A stretch of 9,138 nucleotides of DNA from an uncultured Clostridia bacterium. GTDB taxonomy: Bacteria > Bacillota > Clostridia > TANB77 > CAG-508. Made by a program: the position numbers and the translations under genes. Location: assembly GCA_934122125.1 (NCBI GenBank), contig CAKOVW010000042.1, positions 1-9,138 of the forward strand, in the 5' to 3' direction. The stretch's first letter is position 1, and each line of letters begins with the position of its first letter. Of this stretch, positions 1 through 5,881 are shown in pieces. The notes beneath the pieces were generated by a model, which was not told where the DNA came from, did not search any database, and saw only the letters and a program-made list of their open reading frames with translations.

Positions 1-162
1 TTAATAGAGGGAAGAAGCAAAACAAATGATAATATGCTTACAGGAAGAACAGATTCTAACAAAGTTGTAATACTAGAAGGAACAGACGAACTAATAGGCA
101 AATTGGTTGAGATAAAAATAATTTCAGAACACATGTGGTATTTGAAAGGGGAAATGGTATAA
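1..162 (+). CDS. miaB: MiaB C-terminal fragment (tRNA methylthiotransferase, TRAM domain)
   Basis: This is a 5'-truncated ORF entering from the left edge in frame 1; 53 codons and a TAA (160-162) are present. MiaB is a radical-SAM enzyme with two 4Fe-4S clusters that adds a 2-methylthio group to N6-isopentenyladenosine-37 of tRNAs reading UNN codons. The catalytic and cluster-binding parts lie outside the window. What is visible is the C-terminal RNA-binding TRAM domain: the stretches LIEGRSKTNDNMLTGRT and DSNKVVIL, then LIGKLVEIKI and a closing strand ending GEMV, typical of MiaB tails in Clostridia. The related methylthiotransferases MtaB and RimO also end in TRAM domains, but the NDNMLTGRTDSNK segment and the mutS gene downstream favour MiaB. 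The next gene starts one base after the stop, implying co-transcription. Confidence 0.9.
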   Translation, partial: LIEGRSKTNDNMLTGRTDSNKVVILEGTDELIGKLVEIKIISEHMWYLKGEMV

Positions 163-163
163 A

Positions 164-898
164 ATGAAAGAAATTACTGATAAAGAGTTTGAACAATTAA
201 TGTTAGAAGTTATAGAAGGCAAAAAATCTAGAGGTAAATTTGCAGAGGAATTACAAACGGATAGGAGAACTCTAAATAAAAAAATTCAATTATTGTCAAT
301 AACTAACCCAGAATTATATAAGCAGTTTGTTGAAAAATATCCATATAAACCAAAAGAGATAACAGCTATTCCTTTAAAGACTATGTTATATGAATTTTTA
401 AAAACTGGAATAAGAATGCAAGATTTGGCTGATAAATATGGAATTGGTGAAAGAACATTAAGAAGAAAAATAGAGGCTTTAAAAAATTCTGATAATCCTA
501 AAGACAGAGAATTATATGATATATGTAAACAAACAGCTTATAACCGTGCTCATGGAAGAAAAACATCTTTTGAACTTCAAAGAAATATTGAAGAATTAAA
601 AATAGAAAAAGAAGAAATAACTCAAAGTGACAAAGAAAAAAGAAGACAACAATTACTCCAAATAGAAAAAAATTATAATGAATTGTGTAGAATAATGTCA
701 AAGGAAAAAGCAGCAGAGGCGATGGGATATACATACAATAGAGTATATAAATTGCTAGATGAACTCTATTGTATGGAAATTCAAAATAATGTAATTAAAG
801 GTTTTAAGGAAGGTATAAAAGTAAATCCAAAAGAGATAAATCAAGTTTTAGACGAACAAATAACAAAGCCAACAACTGAAACAGAAAAGGAGAAATAA
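164..898 (+). CDS. Uncharacterised tandem helix-turn-helix-like protein between miaB and mutS
   Basis: I do not recognise this 244-residue protein as a named family. It is rich in Lys and Glu and has no signal peptide or membrane segment, so it is probably cytosolic. Two internal units look like helix-turn-helix modules: about residues 14-52 (A27, R35-T36-L37, K40-I41, L44, P49, E50-L51-Y52) and 76-118 (A89, R97-T98-L99, K102-I103, L106, P112, E116-L117-Y118). A third, degenerate unit lies at about 180-202 (SKEKAAEAMGYTYNRVYKLL). Residues 140-172 are charged and heptad-like, possibly a coiled coil. A DNA- or RNA-binding role is inference from the HTH-like pattern. The ATG follows the miaB stop by one base, with AAGGGG about 12 bases upstream. 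The mutS ribosome binding site (887-892) lies inside its last codons, so translation of the two is probably coupled. Confidence 0.8.
   Translation: MKEITDKEFEQLMLEVIEGKKSRGKFAEELQTDRRTLNKKIQLLSITNPELYKQFVEKYPYKPKEITAIPLKTMLYEFLKTGIRMQDLADKYGIGERTLRRKIEALKNSDNPKDRELYDICKQTAYNRAHGRKTSFELQRNIEELKIEKEEITQSDKEKRRQQLLQIEKNYNELCRIMSKEKAAEAMGYTYNRVYKLLDELYCMEIQNNVIKGFKEGIKVNPKEINQVLDEQITKPTTETEKEK
203..517 (+). repeat. Divergent tandem duplication of an HTH-like unit inside the miaB-mutS spacer gene
   Basis: At protein level, residues 14-52 (bases 203-319) and 76-118 (bases 389-517) align with a constant offset of 62 from A27/A89 through L44/L106. The offset rises to 66 by the shared ELY because the second unit has four extra residues. 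Shared positions follow the pattern A-x7-RTL-x2-KI-x2-L, then P and ELY. The DNA itself is not obviously repeated, so the duplication is old or constrained only at protein level. Confidence 0.6.
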
Positions 899-900
899 AC

Positions 901-3513
901 ATGGCAGAATATTCACCTATGATGCAACATTATTTACAAACAAAAGAAGAATATAAAGATTGCATTTTGTTTTATCGTTTAGGCGATTTTTATGAAATGT
1001 TTTTTGATGATGCAATAACAGCTTCAAGAGAATTAGAATTGACATTAACTGGTAAAGATTGTGGTCAAGAGGAAAGAGCTCCTATGTGTGGTATACCATA
1101 TCATGCTGCAGAAACATATATTGCAAGATTAATTGAAAAAGGGTATAAAGTTGCAATTTGTGAACAACTTGAAGATCCTAAACTGGCTAAAGGAATTGTA
1201 AAAAGAGATGTTATTAGAGTTGTAACACCTGGAACAGTAATGGAAAGTAATCTCCTAGAAGAAAAGAAAAACAATTATATAATGTCAATATATAAAAATG
1301 GAATTTATTATGGAGTTGCAGTTTGCGATTTGACAACAGCAGACTTTAAAACTACACAAATTAAAGATCAAAATAATTTTATTACTTTACTTGATGAAAT
1401 TTCAAGATTTTCACCAGCTGAAATTGTTGTAAATACTATGATGTATGAATCAGCTCAAGAAATTAGTAAAATACGTGAAAGATTTAATATATACATATCA
1501 AAACTAGATGATGAAAAGTTTGATACTGACTACAATGAATTTAAAATCAAATATGATGTATTAAATGAAAATGAGCAAGAAGTTGAAGATATATCTGATA
1601 GTGTATTGTGTGTTGCAGCAAGTAATGGATTATTAAATTACTTAAAAGATACTCAAAAAAGCAATTTGGATTATATTCATAAAATTGTGTTATATTATAC
1701 AACACATTATATGAATTTAGACATAAATGCCAGAAGAAACCTAGAAATAACAGAAAAATTAAGAGATAAAAGTAAAAAAGGTACTTTACTTTGGGTTCTT
1801 GATAAAACTTCAACATCAATGGGAGGAAGACTATTAAGAAGATGGATTAATGATCCTTTAATAGATGTATGCAAGATAAATGAAAGACTAGAAGCTGTTA
1901 AAGAATTAAAAGAGGATATAATTTTAAGAGGAGATGTTATTGATAGCTTAAAGAAAGTGTATGATATTGAAAGATTAGCAGGAAAAATATCTTATGGTAG
2001 TGCAAATGCAAGAGATTTACTTTCATTAAAAAATTCTGCTAAACAATTACCAGATGTAAAGAAAACGCTTTCACAAGCTAAATCTCCATTATTAACTCAA
2101 TTATATGACAACTTAGATACTTTAGAAGATGTTTACCAAATAATAGAAGACTCAATTATTGAAGATCCACCTATAAGCGTAAAGGAAGGTGGAATAATCA
2201 AATTAGGATATGATGAAGAAATAGACCATTTAAAGAAAGCTACAACAGATGGTAAGAGTTGGGTATTGGAAATAGAAGCAAAGGAGAGAGAAGCAACTGG
2301 AATAAAAGGTCTGAAAGTTGGGTTTAATAAAGTATTTGGATATTTTATTGAAGTAACAAAATCTAATTTGTCAATGGTTCCAGATAGATTTATTCGTAAA
2401 CAAACTTTAGCAAATTGCGAGAGATATATAACTGAAGAACTAAAAAAAGTTGAAAATGAAATTCTAGGAGCAGAAGAAAAAGTTGTAAATCTAGAATATA
2501 ATGCTTTTTGTGAAATAAGAGAAAAAATAGAAAAACAAATATTAAGAGTTCAAAAATCAGCAGGCATTATAGCTACATTAGATGTTTTAACATCTCTAGC
2601 TACAGTAGCAGATGATATGAACTATGTAATGCCAATAGTTGATAATAGTGGAATGATAGACATTAAAGATGGACGTCATCCTGTTATTGAAAAAATACTA
2701 CCAGGTGGAAGTTTTGTTGAAAATGATACATATTTGGATAAAAATGATAATCGATTAGCAATTATTACAGGTCCTAACATGGCTGGTAAATCTACATATA
2801 TGAGGCAGGTTGCTTTAATAACACTTATGGCACAGGTTGGAAGTTTTGTACCAGCATCTTATGCAAAAATTGGAGTAGTTGATAAAATATTTACAAGGGT
2901 TGGAGCATCAGACGATTTGAGTATGGGACAAAGTACATTTATGGTTGAAATGATGGAAGTTGCAGCTATATTAAAAGAAGCAACATCAAATAGTTTAGTA
3001 ATATTAGATGAAATAGGTAGGGGAACTTCAACTTATGATGGACTTTCAATTGCATGGGCAGTAGCTGAATATATTTCAGATACAGAAAAGTGTGGAGCTA
3101 AAACTCTATTTGCAACACATTATCATGAATTAACATCACTAGAAGAAAAGTTAGAAGGTGTTAAAAATTACTCAATTGCTGTAAAAGAAAAAGGGGAAGA
3201 TGTTATCTTTTTAAGAAAGATTGTACCAGGTGGAACAGATGAAAGTTATGGTGTACATGTTGCAAAATTAGCAGGAGTTCCACAAGTTGTAACAAAACGT
3301 GCAAATGAAATATTAAAAACATTAGAAAGAAAAAGCATATTAGGAGAAAAAGCACAAGAAAAGGAAAACAAAAAAGTTGCAACAGGGCAGTTAGATTTAT
3401 ACAATTACAAATTAGCTGAAATAGCTCATGAATTGGATAAAGTAGACTTGAATGAACTAACACCGATTGAAGCATTAAATACTTTGGTTAATATGAAAGA
3501 AAAGTTGACATAA
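901..3513 (+). CDS. mutS: DNA mismatch repair protein MutS
   Basis: MutS recognises mispairs and small loops and starts mismatch repair as an ATP-dependent sliding clamp. At 870 residues it is full length for the family. The mismatch-reading motif GDFYEMF is at residues 28-34, with the intercalating Phe30 and Glu32. The connector, lever and clamp regions follow to about residue 600. The ABC-type ATPase has Walker A GPNMAGKS at 624-631, Walker B and signature region ILDEIGRGTS at 701-710, and the His motif THYHEL at 739-744. Q830-L-D-L-Y834 near the C-terminus fits the beta-clamp-binding consensus, and a leucine-rich tail resembles the tetramerisation region. The start is supported by AAGGAG at 887-892, 8 bases upstream. 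The gene sits 2 bases after the HTH-like gene. No terminator is visible after it, and mutL does not follow. Confidence 0.98.
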   Translation: MAEYSPMMQHYLQTKEEYKDCILFYRLGDFYEMFFDDAITASRELELTLTGKDCGQEERAPMCGIPYHAAETYIARLIEKGYKVAICEQLEDPKLAKGIVKRDVIRVVTPGTVMESNLLEEKKNNYIMSIYKNGIYYGVAVCDLTTADFKTTQIKDQNNFITLLDEISRFSPAEIVVNTMMYESAQEISKIRERFNIYISKLDDEKFDTDYNEFKIKYDVLNENEQEVEDISDSVLCVAASNGLLNYLKDTQKSNLDYIHKIVLYYTTHYMNLDINARRNLEITEKLRDKSKKGTLLWVLDKTSTSMGGRLLRRWINDPLIDVCKINERLEAVKELKEDIILRGDVIDSLKKVYDIERLAGKISYGSANARDLLSLKNSAKQLPDVKKTLSQAKSPLLTQLYDNLDTLEDVYQIIEDSIIEDPPISVKEGGIIKLGYDEEIDHLKKATTDGKSWVLEIEAKEREATGIKGLKVGFNKVFGYFIEVTKSNLSMVPDRFIRKQTLANCERYITEELKKVENEILGAEEKVVNLEYNAFCEIREKIEKQILRVQKSAGIIATLDVLTSLATVADDMNYVMPIVDNSGMIDIKDGRHPVIEKILPGGSFVENDTYLDKNDNRLAIITGPNMAGKSTYMRQVALITLMAQVGSFVPASYAKIGVVDKIFTRVGASDDLSMGQSTFMVEMMEVAAILKEATSNSLVILDEIGRGTSTYDGLSIAWAVAEYISDTEKCGAKTLFATHYHELTSLEEKLEGVKNYSIAVKEKGEDVIFLRKIVPGGTDESYGVHVAKLAGVPQVVTKRANEILKTLERKSILGEKAQEKENKKVATGQLDLYNYKLAEIAHELDKVDLNELTPIEALNTLVNMKEKLT

Positions 3514-3533
3514 GAGTTAATTAGACATAAAAC

Positions 3534-3562
3534 TTTACAAATTGTCAAAAAAGTTGTATAAT
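3534..3562 (+). promoter_or_regulatory. Sigma-A-type promoter of the Cys-rich cassette
   Basis: A -35 box TTTACA (3534-3539) and a perfect -10 box TATAAT (3557-3562) are separated by exactly 17 bases. The expected transcription start is near 3569-3570, which leaves an untranslated leader of about 45 bases before the ATG at 3615. This is one of the closest matches to the consensus in the window, suggesting strong, constitutive-type transcription. Confidence 0.8.
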
Positions 3563-3571
3563 AGAAAACAA

Positions 3572-3588
3572 GTTAGTTAAAAACTAAC
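3572..3588 (+). promoter_or_regulatory. 5'-terminal stem-loop in the leader of the Cys-rich gene
   Basis: GTTAGTT (3572-3578) and AACTAAC (3582-3588) form a perfect 7-bp stem with an AAA loop, 2-4 bases after the predicted transcription start and upstream of the AAGGAG (3601-3606). There is no U-tract behind it, so it is not a terminator. Hairpins at the very 5' end of mRNAs are known to slow decay in both Bacillus and E. coli; that role here is inferred. A protein-binding dyad is the alternative. Confidence 0.5.
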
Positions 3589-3614
3589 AAAAATATTTAT
3601 AAGGAGAAGTTTAT

Positions 3615-3779
3615 ATGACGAAAAATTCCCGGAACCGTGAAGCCGGAAGCAATGGTGGCTATTCTACCTGTATGAAGATTAACAACTGCACGCATGCCTG
3701 GAAGGGCTGCGGCAAGTGTGCCAAGAACAAGTGCAATGACTTCAAAGATCCCAGGGATCCGAGAAATCGGAGAAAGTAA
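3615..3779 (+). CDS. 54-residue cysteine-rich basic protein with GC-discordant codons, unknown function
   Basis: I do not recognise this protein, and at 54 residues it is easily missed. The start is fixed by AAGGAG (3601-3606), 8 bases upstream. The core has five cysteines, C19, C25, C32, C35 and C40 (spacing C-x5-C-x6-C-x2-C-x4-C), plus H27. That is compatible with metal binding or disulfides. The N-terminus is polar and the tail basic, with a DPRDPR repeat (45-50) ending NRRK. There is no signal peptide or membrane segment. By hand count the ORF is 80/165 (48%) G+C, with 34/54 third positions G or C. It uses CGG, AGG, CCC and GCC codons that its neighbours rarely use. The flanking promoter, leader and terminator are AT-rich like the genome. 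High expression alone does not predict those codons, so recent acquisition is likely. A structured RNA is the main alternative, but the well-placed RBS, ATG and TAA favour a protein. Confidence 0.72.
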   Translation: MTKNSRNREAGSNGGYSTCMKINNCTHAWKGCGKCAKNKCNDFKDPRDPRNRRK

Positions 3780-3794
3780 GCATAGACCTATCCT

Positions 3795-3827
3795 ACGAGC
3801 AAGTTATTATAGCTTGCTCGTTTTTTT
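3795..3827 (+). terminator. Rho-independent terminator of the Cys-rich gene
   Basis: ACGAGCAAG (3795-3803) pairs perfectly with CTTGCTCGT (3813-3821) across a 9-base loop, followed by a run of seven T (3821-3827). It begins 16 bases after the stop codon and closes the cassette as a single-gene transcript. Confidence 0.9.
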
Positions 3828-3842
3828 ATTCATAAGAACTGG

Positions 3843-3871
3843 TTGACTAAAATAAATATAAGATATAAAAT
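3843..3871 (+). promoter_or_regulatory. Promoter of the nucleoside kinase / RNHCP unit
   Basis: TTGACT (3843-3848) and TAAAAT (3866-3871) are separated by 17 bases, downstream of the terminator and 30 bases before the ATG at 3901. An overlapping TATAAA (3864-3869) would give a poorer 15-base spacing. Confidence 0.65.
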
Positions 3872-3900
3872 AGTATTACTAAATTGAAAGGAAAATAAAA

Positions 3901-5538
3901 ATGAAAGTAAAATTAAAAAATGAAATACTAGATGTAGAAGAAAATAAGTCAATTATAGAGTTATTTAAAAATGAAATTAATGAAGATAAAAAAATTATTG
4001 CTTGCGATATAAATAATGAAATTAAATCATTAAACTATATTTTAAAAGAAAATGACAATATAAATTTTGTAGATGTTACTAGCAGAGATGGAAGAAGAAC
4101 ATATGTTAGAGGTCTTTTATTTATAATGAGTATGGCGTTTAACGAATGTTATCCAGAAGCATTTTTATCAGTTAATTATCAATTAACAAATGCTATGTAT
4201 TGTGAAATTGATAATTTAAAAGTAACAAAAGAAATGATTGAAAATGTTGGCAATAAAATGAAAGAAATAGTATCAAAAAAACTACCAATTAAAAAAGTAG
4301 AAATGTCAAAGGAAGAAGCAATAAAATTCTATGAAAAGGAAAATAGTTTAAGAGGAATATTACAATTAGATAATGAGCAGAAGAAAGGTGTTTCTTTATA
4401 TTTCTGCGAAAATTATTATAATTATTTTTATGGAGTTATGCCAATAGATACAAGCTATATAAATGTGTTTGATATTATTCCATATAATGATGGCTTTTTA
4501 TTACGTTATCCTGATAAATCAAATTCAGATGTTTTAGAACCAGGAATAGCAAGTAAGAAAATGATTTCAACATTAGATGAATATAAGGACATTCACAGAG
4601 TATTAGATATTAATACAATATATAAATTAAACAAACAAATCAGAGAGGGAAAGGCGTCTGAAATTGTGCTTTTAGCAGAGGCTTTGCATGAAAAGAAAAT
4701 TTCAGATATAGCAGATAATATTATAAACAGAAAAAATGTAAAGGTTATATTAATTGCAGGGCCATCTTCATCAGGAAAAACAACTTTTGCCAAAAGGTTA
4801 GGAATTCAATTAAGACTAAATGGATTGAAACCAGTAACAATATCAGTAGATGATTATTTTGTAGAAAGAGATGAAACTCCACTAGATGAAAATGGAAAAT
4901 ATAATTTTGAGTGTATAGAAGCAATAGATTTAAAATTATTTAATGACAATTTAACGACTTTGTTAAACGGTGGTGAAATACTTTGTCCTACTTTTGATTT
5001 TAAGGAAGGAACTAAAAAGTATACAGGCAAAAAGATGCATTTAGCAGAAGATGAAGTTTTAGTAATTGAAGGAATTCATTGCTTAAATGATAAATTAACT
5101 GAGTCAATTCCGAAAGATATGAAGTATAAAATATATATTAGTGCTTTGACAGTGCTTAATATAGATTATTATAATAGAATATCTACAACAGATAGTAGAT
5201 TAATTAGAAGAATGGTAAGAGATCGTAATTTTAGAGGATATACTGCTATGCATACTTTGCAAATGTGGAATTCTGTAAATAAGGGTGAAAATCAATATAT
5301 TTTCCCATTTCAAGATGAGGCAGACAGCATGTTTAACACCTCTTTAATATATGAAATTTGCGTATTGAAAAAGTATGCTTTGCCTATGTTACAAGAAATT
5401 GATAATTCTTATGTTGAATATGCAGAAGCTAAAAGGTTATGTGAATTTTTGAAATATTTTGAAGATATTGAAGATAAATATGTTCCTCAAAACTCTTTAC
5501 TTCGTGAATTTATTGGTGGAAGTGTTTTTGAATATTAA
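3901..5538 (+). CDS. Nucleoside (uridine-type) kinase with TGS and tRNA-synthetase-like N-terminal domains
   Basis: This 545-residue protein belongs to the Clostridia/Thermotoga type of uridine kinase-like proteins, which phosphorylate nucleosides for salvage. Residues 1-60 look like a TGS domain. Residues about 65-150 resemble the second additional (editing-fold) domain of threonyl-tRNA synthetase, but F74 and M78 replace the zinc-binding HxxxH. The kinase half has a P-loop GPSSSGKT (287-294), a DDYF motif (317-320) placed like the catalytic Asp of uridine kinases, EGIH (390-393), an Arg-rich lid R436-R-M-V-R-D441 with R445-G446, and FPFQDEAD (468-475). The start is supported by AAAGGA (3887-3892), 8 bases upstream. 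The gene has its own promoter and runs straight into the RNHCP gene. The exact substrate cannot be read from sequence; uridine/cytidine is a family-based guess. Confidence 0.88.
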   Translation: MKVKLKNEILDVEENKSIIELFKNEINEDKKIIACDINNEIKSLNYILKENDNINFVDVTSRDGRRTYVRGLLFIMSMAFNECYPEAFLSVNYQLTNAMYCEIDNLKVTKEMIENVGNKMKEIVSKKLPIKKVEMSKEEAIKFYEKENSLRGILQLDNEQKKGVSLYFCENYYNYFYGVMPIDTSYINVFDIIPYNDGFLLRYPDKSNSDVLEPGIASKKMISTLDEYKDIHRVLDINTIYKLNKQIREGKASEIVLLAEALHEKKISDIADNIINRKNVKVILIAGPSSSGKTTFAKRLGIQLRLNGLKPVTISVDDYFVERDETPLDENGKYNFECIEAIDLKLFNDNLTTLLNGGEILCPTFDFKEGTKKYTGKKMHLAEDEVLVIEGIHCLNDKLTESIPKDMKYKIYISALTVLNIDYYNRISTTDSRLIRRMVRDRNFRGYTAMHTLQMWNSVNKGENQYIFPFQDEADSMFNTSLIYEICVLKKYALPMLQEIDNSYVEYAEAKRLCEFLKYFEDIEDKYVPQNSLLREFIGGSVFEY

Positions 5539-5549
5539 GAGGTAAAAAT

Positions 5550-5858
5550 ATGGGAAGAAGATTTACAAAAATAGATGAAGCATTTATATGTGAAAATTGT
5601 GGAAAGTCAATAACCCCACTTGGATATACTTGCAGAGATCATTGCAATTATTGCTTACACTCAAAGCATGTAGATATAAATCCAGGTGATAGAGAAGAAG
5701 AATGTCATGGCGATTTAGAGCCTATTAGGGTTGAACTTGATAGCAAAAAAGGCTATGTTATAATTTATAAATGTAAAAAGTGTGGTGCAATACGCAAAAA
5801 TAAGGCAGCAGATGATGACAATATGGATTTGATAATTGAATTGACTACAAAACAATAG
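5550..5858 (+). CDS. RNHCP domain-containing zinc-ribbon protein
   Basis: This small 102-residue protein has the RNHCP-domain layout. CxxC (C14, C17) is followed by the signature around R29-D-H-C32-N-Y-C35-L-H-S-K-H40-V-D, then N-P-G-D-R and C52, and a closing CxxC (C75, C78). Its eight Cys/His-rich positions probably bind one or two zinc ions. Members of this family have no established function that I know of. The name-giving motif RNHCP here reads RDHCN, with the Cys and His kept. The RBS AAGAGG (5537-5542) overlaps the kinase stop codon, 7 bases before the ATG, so the two genes are very likely translated from one mRNA. There is no signal peptide or membrane segment. The stop codon is the first three bases of the downstream terminator stem. 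Confidence 0.9.
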   Translation: MGRRFTKIDEAFICENCGKSITPLGYTCRDHCNYCLHSKHVDINPGDREEECHGDLEPIRVELDSKKGYVIIYKCKKCGAIRKNKAADDDNMDLIIELTTKQ

Positions 5859-5881
5859 AGAGGTTATTTTAAACCTCTCTA
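5856..5881. terminator. Bidirectional terminator shared by the convergent RNHCP and U32 genes
   Basis: TAGAGAGGTT (5856-5865) pairs perfectly with AACCTCTCTA (5872-5881) across a 6-base loop. The left arm starts with the TAG stop of the plus-strand gene, and the loop holds the stop of the minus-strand gene (5869-5871). On the minus strand the stem is followed by TTGTTTTG, a fair U-tract. On the plus strand the run after the stem is only TATAAATTT, so termination should be better for the U32 transcript. Confidence 0.75.

Noticed and set aside
3542..3547. TTGTCA as the -35 box for the Cys-rich gene
   Set aside because: It is only 9 bases from TATAAT; TTTACA at 3534 gives the proper 17-base spacing.
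3572..3588. Hairpin as the mutS terminator
   Set aside because: Weak A/T stem with no T-run behind it, and it lies downstream of the cassette promoter's start site.
3534..3614. Riboswitch or T-box leader upstream of the Cys-rich gene
   Set aside because: The leader is about 45 bases with a single simple stem and none of the known conserved riboswitch motifs.
3615..3779. RiPP/bacteriocin precursor
   Set aside because: No modification enzyme, protease-transporter or immunity gene lies nearby, and no double-glycine leader is visible; an antimicrobial role cannot be supported beyond speculation.
3572..3827. Insertion sequence or attachment-site boundaries around the GC-rich cassette
   Set aside because: I searched by eye for flanking direct or terminal inverted repeats and a recombinase gene and found none; transfer is inferred only from composition.
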